A stretch of 52,000 bases of DNA from Planctomycetaceae bacterium (GTDB taxonomy: Bacteria; Planctomycetota; Planctomycetia; Pirellulales; PNKZ01). Below the pieces are notes generated by a model. The model did not search any database, was not told the DNA's origin, and was given only the letters and a program-made list of their open reading frames with translations. Shown here in pieces: positions 28,851 through 38,129 of this stretch (its first letter is position 1; each line of letters opens with the position of its first letter). Where the stretch lies: contig JAEUIN010000116.1 of the NCBI GenBank assembly GCA_016793115.1, positions 1-52,000 of the forward strand, written 5' to 3'. The position numbers and the translations under genes were made by a program.

Positions 28851-31800
28851 TTACGGCTTCGGCACGCGTTTCATCGTGTAAAAACCTTCGGCCGGGAAAA
28901 ACATTTTCCCGCCGGCGAGGTTTGCAAGGTGGAATTCATACACGAATCCGGCCCGCATCTTGTCGACCGAAAGTCGCACGCTTCGTCCGTCGTCGGCGAC
29001 CGCGACCTTGGTCACTTTCACGTTTTGGCGATCGACGTCGTTGCCCCCGTATTGCGGCGTCGAGATGCGGCGGAACATGTCGACGGTGTAGGCCGAGCGC
29101 TCTTTCGCCGCTTTGCCGTCGATCGGCTGCGTGAACACGAGCGTAAATCCGTCGGCCTCGGCTCGAATATCGGCCAAGCCGGCGGGCAAGGCCGTCGCGT
29201 CGTCCTGCGGACGCAGGCGCACGAACGAACCGGTGTTGCGCCCGCCGCCCCAACCGCTGTCCTGCAAGTTGCCGACGTACAGGTCGCCGTCGGGCGCGAC
29301 TTCGCATACCGTCGGGCCTTCAAACGTCGGCTGGTTCTCTTTCGGAAACTCGTTGAAAGGGAACGCCGCCCCTTGGTAGACGCCGTCGATTTTTTCCAAC
29401 GTCATGCGAAACAGCGACCGGTAGTTGAACTCACAGCCGAGCAGATGCCCTTCAAACGGCCCGAACAAGTTTGCCGGCTTCCCGTCGGCCTTGCGTTGGG
29501 CCCGCACTTGTTGCGGCGTGTCGAGGAAGCACATCCCGTTCACGCTGCGCGTCCAGGGGTGCGGCAACTCCAGCGCGGGCGACTCGACTGGCGGCGAGAA
29601 TCCCGGCTTGGCTTCGAGCTTGTTGATGAAGCCGAATCGCTTCCCCGGCTGCAAGTGGTTCACTTCGTTGAACGGGTTGTAGTTCCCTTGATTATCGCTC
29701 GCGAAGAGGTCGCCGGCTTTGTTCACCGCCAGCCCCATCGGGAAACGCAGGCCGCCGCAAAACGCTTCGACCGAAAAGCGGCGTGGGTCTTCGTCCGTCG
29801 GCGTGCGAGCCAGAAGCTTCAAGCCTTGGCCGCGATAAGTTGCTTTCACCGTCGGTCGATCGTCTTGCTGACACGGCAGGCCGACGTAGTAGCCCATCGC
29901 CGCCTTTCCGAGCGCGCTCCCCGTAATCCGCGGCAGCCCGACGGCCCAATCGTGATAGTCATCGGTATGCCCCCAGCCGTCGGCGGCGACGACGTTGCGC
30001 TCGTAGAACCCGTCGCCGTCGGCGTCGAACAGCCGCAGCAGGGCGTATTTATTGATGACGTCGAGCACTTCCTTGCCGTCTTCCTCGGCGACGGCGATGC
30101 CGTACGGCGCGGCCAAGTCGTCGCTTACCGGGAGCTGCGTATCTTCGAGCCCGTCGCCGTCGGTGTCGCGCGCCGCGATCACGCGCCCTTTGAGCGACGT
30201 GAACACGAGCGAGCCGTCTTTGCGCCACGCCATGCCGGTCGGCATCTCGGCGATGCTCAACGGCAATTGCACGCCGTCGTAGCCCGGCACGACGTCGATC
30301 TTCACCGCCTGCGGATTCGGCATCGCCGGGATGTCGGTCGGAAAGGTGTCGACGGGAAGGTCGACCAAATAGTCGACCTCACAGACGAATCGGTCCGCTT
30401 CACGATCGAGGGCCACGCAGACGCCCAACGAATTGATTTGGAAGGCTCCCGGTGAGCGCAACATGAGACGCGGTCGTCCCGGAAGTTCCACGGCAACGAC
30501 CGAGCGATCGCCGGCTTCGGTGAAAACGTTGCCGGTTGCCAACGTCATCAGCAGATTGACGGCACGTCGCGTGCCGGAGAGTTCCCACCGTCGTCGGAAC
30601 CCTCCTTCAATGGAATGGATCGTTTGCACTACGACCAGTTCGCTTAAATCGCGTTTCGACGGGGGAAGGTTCTTGACGAACGGAACGCGATAACGAAGTT
30701 GTATGCCGTTTTCGATATGCCGCACTTCGTCGAGCAGCGAGCGCACTTGTGTCGTCGAAGTCGGATTAAACGCAACTTGAGTTTGCGAGCTGCCCGCAAG
30801 CAGCGTCACCTCGGAATGCAGCGCAGCGCCGGTAGGATCATTCGACCCTTCGTTCGGCGTCGGCGCACCAAGCACCAATGCTCCTCCCGGTTCCCAATAC
30901 CAACTCTTCCCCTTCGTGCGTTCCAACCCGGTGTCCCCCGTCCACCAAGCCGCGAGTCGGTTCTGCTCCAGATCGAACAAGACGTTGTGTCGATTTGGCA
31001 GGCCGATCACGATCGCGCTGTCGTAGGTCTTGTCGTCGATCGTGAAATTGTCGGTGATGACCGAGGCCCGCTCCTTGAGCCCCGGCACGTTGCGCGCCCG
31101 CACGATGCGCACGGGGTTCGGCAGCGGCGGCGTGAAGCCCGGTTCGTTGAGCACCTTCCAGACGCTGGCGAGTTGCAGATTGACGTCGTCGTGCATCACG
31201 CCTTTGACCGGCATCTGAATCGCCGGCATCTCCATGCGCGGGACGATCCGCGACGGGTTCTTCACCCAGCGATCGAACCACGGCTTCCGAATCCGTTCGC
31301 CGAGCAGCGTCAGATCGGTTCCGTGCGCGGCGATGTTCGTGATGCCCGCCGGTTCCGAATTGCCGATCTTGTGGCAACTCGTGCAGCCGAACCCGTCGGC
31401 CGTGACCAAGCGGCGGGCCGCGAGACGCTGCGCCGTTTCGTTTTCGTCGGCGCTCGCCGTTTCCGGGGCAGGGGGGAGATCGGGGATTCGGTCGTGGTCG
31501 ACCAGATGGGTTTGCAAGGCCGCGAGCTCTTCGCCGGCGAGCGGAAACTTCGGCATCCGCACTCGCAGCCACGGTCGCAGCGGCTCGCGCTTCAACAGCA
31601 CCGCTTCTTCGAGCGCCTTCTCCGACAGCTTATCGCCGACGCCGTTGAGCGACGGCGGCAGCAGCACGGCCTGCACCGGCAACAGCGTCGGCTCGGCGGC
31701 CGTGATCTGCGGCGCGTCGTCGGCCAAGCCTTGCCCCAAGCCCCGCGCATGGCACGCCGTGCAATTGCGCTCTTGGAGCACAAAGCGTCCGTCGAAGGTC

Positions 31801-33356
31801 GGCGTAACGCCGGCCCGCGGCGCCGCGGCTTGTTTCAAATAGGTCGCCACGGCCTTGCGCCGTGTATCGTCGAGCCGGTAGCCGGGGCGATGTTCCGCGG
31901 CGTTCGGCTCACCGAGGCACGAGTCGTCCCAATTCGACTTCGCATTCTTACGGAGAAACGCGGCCGGCGAGTCGTCGAGGCGCGCGAGCGCTTTGTCCTC
32001 CGTCGGCAGTCGATGGCAACTCGCGCAGCGATGCTCGGCGATCAATCGCCGACCGCGCGCTACCAACTCCTCCTCTATCTCCCCGCGGGGAGAAAGCGCC
32101 CGCTGGGCGGATGAGGCGGCGGCCCCGGCATCGTTGTCACTATTCTTTTCGCCTCGTAGGGTCGCCAAATAGACGACCAAATCGCTGCGTTCCAACTCGC
32201 TCAGCTTGAAGACCGGCATCCGATGATCGGCATTGAGCTTCGCCGGATCGGTAAGCCAACGCACGAAGAACGCGGCCGGACGTTTCGCGGCGATCGCAGT
32301 CAGGTCGCCTCCTGAGAAGAGCGACTGCGTGCCGAGCTTGTCGATGGTGTGGCAAGCCAAACAGCCGATGCTCTTGGCCAGGATCGCCCCTTCACGCACG
32401 CTCGGCTCTTTGCGGGCCTTGGGCTTTTTCCGCTTGGCTTCTTCCGCGGCGCGCGGATCGAGCGGTGCGGCAGGTGGCGCAGCGGCTTGCGGTTCATCGG
32501 CCTTCGCTTTCGGCATCTTCACCGACGCCGACGACTTCGATTTGTCGAGTAGATACGCGGCGATCGCCTCCGCGTCCTCTCGCGTCACGGCGAAGTGCGG
32601 CATGCGGCGCGCGAGCGATTGCGGTTCGGAAGTCGCGCTTTGTTGATTGCTCGCCAAATGGCCGACGAGCCACTCCGGCGAGAGGTTGCCTTCGAGATGC
32701 GTCAGCGCCGGGGCCGGCAATCGCTCGCGCTCCGTGGGAATCTCATGGCAGGCCGCGCAGCGCAACATCCGCACAAGCGAGCGGCCGTCGTCGAATTGGT
32801 GATCGGGCGTCGCTTTCGGGTCGTGAAACAGATGCCGATCCGGAACCGGCTCCACGGCGAACTGCGGCCCGCTCCAATGCAACTTGAGCACGGCCTGTTT
32901 TCGCGCGGCCTCGTCGCTTGGGGCGGCGAACGACAATTCCAGCGGCGAGTGCGCGTAGCCGAGCTTGACCGGCGGCGACACGTGCCAAGCCGGCTCGATC
33001 GCCTCGACAGCCAAGAGCGACGCGCCGTTGAGTTTCAATTCGACCCGGCCGCCGCCGGCGAACACGTGAAAGCGATATTCGCCGGGCGTTTGCGTAAACA
33101 ATCGTCCTTCCCAACGGCCCGTAAACGGCCCGCCGTTCAGGCGTCCGTCGGGCGCGCCGTCGCGCCAGACGAACTGCACGTCGTCGTCGACGCGGCGCAC
33201 GACCCCTTCGCCCCCCGCCGCCAACGTGGCGATCAACCCGGGCGCATATTGCGGCTCTTCATCTTCGTCGTCGTAGACCGGGGCCGCCGCGGCCGGGACG
33301 ACCGACAGCGCGAACAGAGCCAAAAAGACAAAACGATACGGCGATCCCAATCTCAT
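28851..33356 (-). CDS. Giant secreted PA14-domain multiheme cytochrome c / membrane-bound dehydrogenase-type protein
   Basis: The 1501-residue protein has a signal peptide (...VVPAAAA). A PA14-like carbohydrate-binding beta region follows (about 40-170), then five CxxCH heme sites near residues 200, 332, 444, 532 and 658 (CAACH, CLACH, CASCH, CTACH, CTSCH). The C-terminal half (about 790-1440) is propeller-like, with blocks such as PTGMAWRKDGSLVFTSLKGR and a 'GLRFPMGLAVNKAGDLFASDN' strand similar to sorbosone/glucose dehydrogenases. It is probably a periplasmic electron-transfer oxidase of sugar-like substrates, typical of planctomycetes. Residues about 415-431 are encoded by a palindromic repeat between hemes 2 and 3. 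ATG 33356 is favoured over TTG 33368 by a GAGAG ribosome site. Confidence 0.85.
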   Translation of the reverse strand: MRLGSPYRFVFLALFALSVVPAAAAPVYDDEDEEPQYAPGLIATLAAGGEGVVRRVDDDVQFVWRDGAPDGRLNGGPFTGRWEGRLFTQTPGEYRFHVFAGGGRVELKLNGASLLAVEAIEPAWHVSPPVKLGYAHSPLELSFAAPSDEAARKQAVLKLHWSGPQFAVEPVPDRHLFHDPKATPDHQFDDGRSLVRMLRCAACHEIPTERERLPAPALTHLEGNLSPEWLVGHLASNQQSATSEPQSLARRMPHFAVTREDAEAIAAYLLDKSKSSASVKMPKAKADEPQAAAPPAAPLDPRAAEEAKRKKPKARKEPSVREGAILAKSIGCLACHTIDKLGTQSLFSGGDLTAIAAKRPAAFFVRWLTDPAKLNADHRMPVFKLSELERSDLVVYLATLRGEKNSDNDAGAAASSAQRALSPRGEIEEELVARGRRLIAEHRCASCHRLPTEDKALARLDDSPAAFLRKNAKSNWDDSCLGEPNAAEHRPGYRLDDTRRKAVATYLKQAAAPRAGVTPTFDGRFVLQERNCTACHARGLGQGLADDAPQITAAEPTLLPVQAVLLPPSLNGVGDKLSEKALEEAVLLKREPLRPWLRVRMPKFPLAGEELAALQTHLVDHDRIPDLPPAPETASADENETAQRLAARRLVTADGFGCTSCHKIGNSEPAGITNIAAHGTDLTLLGERIRKPWFDRWVKNPSRIVPRMEMPAIQMPVKGVMHDDVNLQLASVWKVLNEPGFTPPLPNPVRIVRARNVPGLKERASVITDNFTIDDKTYDSAIVIGLPNRHNVLFDLEQNRLAAWWTGDTGLERTKGKSWYWEPGGALVLGAPTPNEGSNDPTGAALHSEVTLLAGSSQTQVAFNPTSTTQVRSLLDEVRHIENGIQLRYRVPFVKNLPPSKRDLSELVVVQTIHSIEGGFRRRWELSGTRRAVNLLMTLATGNVFTEAGDRSVVAVELPGRPRLMLRSPGAFQINSLGVCVALDREADRFVCEVDYLVDLPVDTFPTDIPAMPNPQAVKIDVVPGYDGVQLPLSIAEMPTGMAWRKDGSLVFTSLKGRVIAARDTDGDGLEDTQLPVSDDLAAPYGIAVAEEDGKEVLDVINKYALLRLFDADGDGFYERNVVAADGWGHTDDYHDWAVGLPRITGSALGKAAMGYYVGLPCQQDDRPTVKATYRGQGLKLLARTPTDEDPRRFSVEAFCGGLRFPMGLAVNKAGDLFASDNQGNYNPFNEVNHLQPGKRFGFINKLEAKPGFSPPVESPALELPHPWTRSVNGMCFLDTPQQVRAQRKADGKPANLFGPFEGHLLGCEFNYRSLFRMTLEKIDGVYQGAAFPFNEFPKENQPTFEGPTVCEVAPDGDLYVGNLQDSGWGGGRNTGSFVRLRPQDDATALPAGLADIRAEADGFTLVFTQPIDGKAAKERSAYTVDMFRRISTPQYGGNDVDRQNVKVTKVAVADDGRSVRLSVDKMRAGFVYEFHLANLAGGKMFFPAEGFYTMKRVPKP
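32068..32125. repeat. Palindromic repeat embedded in frame in the multiheme gene
   Basis: It contains the 16-base perfect palindrome TCTCCCCGCGGGGAGA (32078-32093) followed by a GCCCGCTGGGC hairpin and GGATGAGG. The same order, CTCCC-x-GGGAGAA then a GGCC-type hairpin then GGATGAGG, occurs in the intergenic copies at 49701 and 51862. Within the gene it adds about 17 residues (AASSAQRALSPRGEIEE) without shifting the frame. Confidence 0.6.
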
Positions 33357-33399
33357 GAACGCTCTCAAATCGCGAAGTTCGGAACGGGAAAAACTGAAG

Positions 33400-36300
33400 T
33401 CAGCGTGGTTTCACGCGAATCGACTTCAAGTCGAACAAAGCGCCGTCGATCGGGCCGTCGCCGCGTAGGATGAGCCGGCGGCGGCCGGCCTCGAGCGGCA
33501 GCGGGCCGAGGCTGAACGTGCGATAGTTGTCCCAGCCGCCGGTGGCGACCGTGGCGCTGCGCACGCGTTGACCGGCGACTTCCAGCACGAACGCGCCGCC
33601 GGCTTCGTCGGCCCGGGCATACTCGATCCACACGTCGTAGAGGCCGGGCTGCGCGACCTCCAGCTCCCATTCCGCGCGATCGTCGGGGCTGCGCCAATAG
33701 CCGAGGTTGGAAAACTTCGGCTCGAAGACGAGCGTCGGGCCGAAAATCGCGGCGTCTTGCGGAAGTAAATAGAATTCGCCGCGAAGCGCTTCCGGCGACA
33801 CGACCTTCGGCTCGTTGCCGGCGAATTGCTTGGGGCGGGCCTGCGTCGCCCCGAGAAAGGCGAAGATGTCGGCCAGCTTCTGCGGCGTCAGATCTTTCTC
33901 CATGCCTTCGGGCATCAGCGACTTCGCGGTGCTCGCGAACGTGTCGAGGTTAGCGCGCGCGATCGTTTGCCGCTTGCCGTCGGCCAAGGCCAGCGTGACG
34001 TCGTTCGTCGATTCGGCGACCAGCACGCCGGTGTAGGCGAGCCCCTCGTCGGTCTCGGCCGTGTAGGCCACGTACTTCGATTCGACCGCGCGATTGGGAT
34101 CGAGCACCGAGATCAAGAGCGTCGTAGGCCGACGATCGCTGAGCGCCGCCAAGTCGGGGCCGACCGCGTGGCCGAGCTCGCCGAGCTTATGACAGTTGGC
34201 GCACGATTTGGTGAACGCTTCCTTGCCGCGTGCGGCGTCGCCGGCGAGCGTAGCCGCGGCGAGGAATTGGTCGACGACTTTGGCCCGATCGGCGTTGATC
34301 GCCGCGGCCAAGACCTGCTTCGCCCGGTCGCGGATCGCCGGCTCGGCATGAGTGAGCAAACGCTGCGAGCGCGTGATGTCGAGCTCGGCGGCGGAGATTT
34401 GCTTACCGGCGACGGCGTCGAGTAATTTCTCGGTCCAAGTGCGGCGGGCCAAGAGAGCGTCGAGCACCAGGTCTTTTCGCATCGGCGAATACTCGCGCCA
34501 ACGACGAAGCAAATCGTCGGCCGAAGCCGCATCGCCGAACCGCGACAACACCTTCAAGGTCGCCGCGAATTTCGCTTCGGAAGCGTGCGGGCCGAGAAAG
34601 CCGGCGACCCGGGCTCGCTCCGCCTCGCGCTGCGATGAATCGTAGCCGTAGAGCGCGAAAGCCGCGGCCGAAGTCTCGTTCTCGGCGGCGAGATCGCTTT
34701 CGCGGGCCGCTTGTAAAACGCCGCGCAGCGCCGCTGCGCACGACCGCAGCTTCGCGTCGGCGGATTTCTCCAGCGACGCGAGCGCGAGTTGGCGGCGAGC
34801 GAACTCGTCGAGCACCACGGCGACGGCGCGAAACCGCGCGGCCTCGTCGGTCTGCGCGGCGGCCGATTGAACGAGCGCATCGAGAGCCGTCGATTGCTTC
34901 AGTGCGGCCGCCGTCGGCAGGAGCGTCTTGAGCAGCGGAAGAACGCCCTGCTTGCCGTCGCGCGCCCGCCGCGCCGCTCGCAGCGCGGTCGCCGTGCAAT
35001 TGTCGTTGTTGAGCGAGCCGGCGACGGCCGCGAGCGCCCATTCGTCGTCGCCCGCCCGGCTAATCGACGTCGCGAGCGCTTCGGCCGCGGCGTCGCCCTT
35101 GGCCTCGCCGAGCGCACACGCGGCGTAGAGCCGAACTTGCCCGTCAGCGTCGTCGGCCAGCTTCGCCACGGCCGGCAGCAACTGCTTGTCGAGGGCGTAC
35201 AACTCGCCGTCGATCCAGCGCAACGCGCCGACGCGAACGCGCGGGTCCTCGTCGGCCAGGGCCTGCCGCAACACATGCGTATCGAGTTCGTCGAGCAGCG
35301 CGAGCGCGGCGAGGCATTGATATCGGGTCGTCGGCCGCGAACCGGTCGTCGCTTGCTTGATCAGAAGCTCGGCGACGCGTCCTTTCTCCATCGAGCGAGG
35401 CTCGTCGCCGCCGAACAGTTCGACCAGCCGTTGCAGCGCCAGGTCGCGCACGGTGCCGTTGCCGCTGGTGAGCTTCTCCGCGAGCTTTTCGGGAGTCAGG
35501 CCGCTCAACTTCGGAATCGGCCACGGTTCCAAATTCGCCGGACGCACGCGATAGATTCGCCCTTTGTCGCTCCCGGCTCGCAGATCGAGCTTGGCTTGCC
35601 ACTCCTTGGGAATCCATTCCGGATGTTCGATCACCAAGCGATACATGTCGGCTATCCAGAGCGCGCCGTCGGGGCCGGTCCGTACCATCGACGGCCGGAA
35701 CCAGTTGTCGCTTGAGGCCAGAAACTCGCTCCGCGCTTCGTCGTCGGGCCGGCGGCTCGTGAACGTCGCGCCGTCGCGGGCGACGACTTCGCGGTGTACC
35801 AAATTATGAACCGGTTCGCAGACGAACGAGTTGCCGGCGTACTCCGCACCGAGGAAGTCGTCGCGGTAGATCATCGCGCTGCAGGCCGATGTGAAGCGGT
35901 TGGCTCGGCTGAGGTCGTTGAAACGCGTCACCGTGCGGCTGATCGGGAACACCTGTTCCGCACCCGGCCGTATCGAGACGTCGTGCTGCACCGTGGGATA
36001 GAGGGCATGCGGGTTGCGCCGCAGGTACCGATCTTCCAGCACGAAGTGGAACATCGGATTGCTGTTCGAGTTGCCGAACCAGTTGCCGAAGTCGTCGCAC
36101 TCGCGGAGATACTGCGAGCGGCCGGCGAGCGGCTCGATCGCCCCCGAGTCGGGCTGAATGCGGAAATCGCGGGTGCCGATTTCGATTTCCTCGCCGGTCT
36201 TCACGGACTTCACGGGAGTCTTCGTCGCTCCGTTGGCGCAATGCACCCAGCCGTCGCCGCCGTAGCGCAGCCCATTGGCCAAATGTTGCGGATTGCCGAC

Positions 36301-36822
36301 GAGCAGGCCGGTGTAGAGCGTTTGTCGTTCATCGGCCCGGCCGTCGCCGGTCGTGTCGCGAGCGAAGAGAATGTCGGGCACGGCACAGACGAGCGCACCG
36401 TCGCGCCAGGGCAAGACCGAGGTCGGATATTGCAGGCCTTCCAGAAACACCTTGGCGCCGTCGTAGCGTCCGTCGCCGTCGTCGTCGGTGAGAATCTTCA
36501 CTCGCCCGCCGGGTTGCCCCTTGCCGTCGAGCCCCAACGGATAGTCGTTCATCTCGACGACCCACAGTCGGCCCGCGGCGTCCCAAGCGATGGCGACGGG
36601 ATCGACGACGAGCGGCTCGTGGGCGACGAGTTCGACCATGAGCCCGGGCCGCACGACAATCGACTTCAACGATTCCGCGGGGCTCAGCGGCGCGGAAACG
36701 ATGTCCGCGACCGGATCGGCGGCGCAGCTGATCGGAATCGTCGAGAACACATAGGCCCAAGAGACGACGCCGAGAGTAAGAACGGCGCAAGTGCGGCGTC
36801 GCGCGAAGGTTCGTCCCTGCAT
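33400..36822 (-). CDS. PVC-type heme-binding c-type cytochrome / membrane-bound dehydrogenase domain protein
   Basis: The 1140-residue protein has a signal peptide (MQGRTFARRRTCAVLTLGVV..., cleavage near SCAADP). An N-terminal six-bladed propeller-like dehydrogenase domain follows (about 30-420, PVAIAWDAAGRLWVVEMNDY, DGDGRYD, DGALWIADMYR), then a HEAT-repeat helical region (about 430-800), a single c-type heme domain with CANCHKLGELGHAVGPDLA near residue 872, and a C-terminal carbohydrate-binding-like beta domain (about 1000-1140, YDVWIEYARADEAGG...). This architecture is characteristic of planctomycetes and other PVC bacteria. It precedes the five-heme protein by 43 bp on the same strand, so the two are likely co-expressed. 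ATG 36822 has GAGG upstream. Confidence 0.9.
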   Translation of the reverse strand: MQGRTFARRRTCAVLTLGVVSWAYVFSTIPISCAADPVADIVSAPLSPAESLKSIVVRPGLMVELVAHEPLVVDPVAIAWDAAGRLWVVEMNDYPLGLDGKGQPGGRVKILTDDDGDGRYDGAKVFLEGLQYPTSVLPWRDGALVCAVPDILFARDTTGDGRADERQTLYTGLLVGNPQHLANGLRYGGDGWVHCANGATKTPVKSVKTGEEIEIGTRDFRIQPDSGAIEPLAGRSQYLRECDDFGNWFGNSNSNPMFHFVLEDRYLRRNPHALYPTVQHDVSIRPGAEQVFPISRTVTRFNDLSRANRFTSACSAMIYRDDFLGAEYAGNSFVCEPVHNLVHREVVARDGATFTSRRPDDEARSEFLASSDNWFRPSMVRTGPDGALWIADMYRLVIEHPEWIPKEWQAKLDLRAGSDKGRIYRVRPANLEPWPIPKLSGLTPEKLAEKLTSGNGTVRDLALQRLVELFGGDEPRSMEKGRVAELLIKQATTGSRPTTRYQCLAALALLDELDTHVLRQALADEDPRVRVGALRWIDGELYALDKQLLPAVAKLADDADGQVRLYAACALGEAKGDAAAEALATSISRAGDDEWALAAVAGSLNNDNCTATALRAARRARDGKQGVLPLLKTLLPTAAALKQSTALDALVQSAAAQTDEAARFRAVAVVLDEFARRQLALASLEKSADAKLRSCAAALRGVLQAARESDLAAENETSAAAFALYGYDSSQREAERARVAGFLGPHASEAKFAATLKVLSRFGDAASADDLLRRWREYSPMRKDLVLDALLARRTWTEKLLDAVAGKQISAAELDITRSQRLLTHAEPAIRDRAKQVLAAAINADRAKVVDQFLAAATLAGDAARGKEAFTKSCANCHKLGELGHAVGPDLAALSDRRPTTLLISVLDPNRAVESKYVAYTAETDEGLAYTGVLVAESTNDVTLALADGKRQTIARANLDTFASTAKSLMPEGMEKDLTPQKLADIFAFLGATQARPKQFAGNEPKVVSPEALRGEFYLLPQDAAIFGPTLVFEPKFSNLGYWRSPDDRAEWELEVAQPGLYDVWIEYARADEAGGAFVLEVAGQRVRSATVATGGWDNYRTFSLGPLPLEAGRRRLILRGDGPIDGALFDLKSIRVKPR

Positions 36823-36925
36823 TACGGACCTCGGAGGCGGCGGCGGGAAGGGAGGCACGGCGAGACAACGTCCCGACGCAAGCGGCGGAGATTGCCCGCT
36901 CAGTTTAGCCGATGCCGTTCGCGCC

Positions 36926-37921
36926 TTACCACTTCCAACCCGGCAGAATCTGCGGATTGACGACGCAGCCCGGCGGCGGCTCGCCGCGCGAGAGGCCGAC
37001 GATGCACTCGGCCGCGAGCTTGGCCATGGCGTCGAGCGCGGTTTGATCGATGCCGCCCATATGCGGCGCGAGCGTGACGTTTTTCAACTTCAATAGCGGG
37101 TGATCCTTCGACGGCGGCTCTTGTTTGAGCACGTCGAGCCCCGCGCCGAACAAATGTCCGTTCGTGAGGAATTCGTGCAGGGCGTCTTCGTCGACCAGTC
37201 CGCCCCGCGAGGTGTTGATCAGCACGCTATCCTTTTTCATCTTCGCCAGCGTCGCGCGGTTGATCAAATCCGTCGTCTCCGGCGTGCAAGGCATGTGCAG
37301 GCTCACGATGTCGGACTGCGCAAGCAATTCGTCGAACGACACGAGCTTCACTTTGTTCGCGGCCGCGTAGTCGCGATCGGCGAACGGATCGTAAGCGACG
37401 ACCGAGAGGCCGAGTCCGTGCGCGCGCGGCACCATCGCCCGGCCGATGCGCCCCAGGCCGACGAGGCCGAGCGTATTGCCGGCCAGGCGGCGCACGCAGT
37501 TGCGCCGCCACTGTCCGGCGCGAATCTCGGCGTCGCGCACCGCGATCTCGCGAAATACGCTGAAGATCATCGCGAAGGCCTGCTCGGCGACGGAGTTTTC
37601 GTTCGTGCCCGGCGTAATGCAGACGGCGACTCCGTGATCGGTCGCGGCCGTGACGTCGACCGCGTCGTAGCCGACTCCCACGCGGGCAATGCAGCGCAGC
37701 TTGCTGCGATCCATCACGTCGCGCGTGTACGGCTCGACGCTGCAAAGCACGGCGTCGATGCCCCGCAGATGAGCGACGAGCGTATTGGCGTCGTTGAAGT
37801 TCACGCCCGCCGGCGGGTACACCACTTCGCAGCCCGCCGCGGCGAGCACTTCGTAGTAGGGACCTTGCTGCGGATGCAGAACCGGCGGTGTGATCAAGAC
37901 GCGAGGCTTGGCGCTGCTCAT
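36926..37921 (-). CDS. D-3-phosphoglycerate dehydrogenase-like D-2-hydroxyacid dehydrogenase
   Basis: The 331-residue protein has the NAD motif LGLVGLGRIGRAMV near residues 151-164, the catalytic Arg in LINTSRGGLVDEDAL, the 'GAGLDVLKQEP' Glu region and the catalytic His in LAPHMGGID near 290. There is no ACT domain, so it is a short-form dehydrogenase (serine biosynthesis, glyoxylate or hydroxypyruvate reduction, or phosphonate-type substrates). The specific substrate is not readable. It lies 103 bp upstream of the giant cytochrome pair on the same strand and could be part of the same transcript. Confidence 0.87.
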   Translation of the reverse strand: MSSAKPRVLITPPVLHPQQGPYYEVLAAAGCEVVYPPAGVNFNDANTLVAHLRGIDAVLCSVEPYTRDVMDRSKLRCIARVGVGYDAVDVTAATDHGVAVCITPGTNENSVAEQAFAMIFSVFREIAVRDAEIRAGQWRRNCVRRLAGNTLGLVGLGRIGRAMVPRAHGLGLSVVAYDPFADRDYAAANKVKLVSFDELLAQSDIVSLHMPCTPETTDLINRATLAKMKKDSVLINTSRGGLVDEDALHEFLTNGHLFGAGLDVLKQEPPSKDHPLLKLKNVTLAPHMGGIDQTALDAMAKLAAECIVGLSRGEPPPGCVVNPQILPGWKW

Positions 37922-38129
37922 GGCGGGAAACTATCGGGAAGAAGGCGAGTGTTTCAGGGCAAGTAAGCCGACTTTTGTACCGCGCCGTCCGAACAGCCAC
38001 AACTTCGAGTCGCGGCGTCGTCCAACATATCCATCGCTTGACACTTAACGACGCCGACAGGAACAATGCGAGCGGACTTTTTTCAGCCCACAAGGCCCCC
38101 GAGCGCCGGCATAACGGCAGGACATCTCC

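Noticed and set aside
28929..32114. Long plus-strand frames opposite the giant cytochrome
   Set aside because: Shadows; the minus strand has five CxxCH heme sites and a signal peptide.
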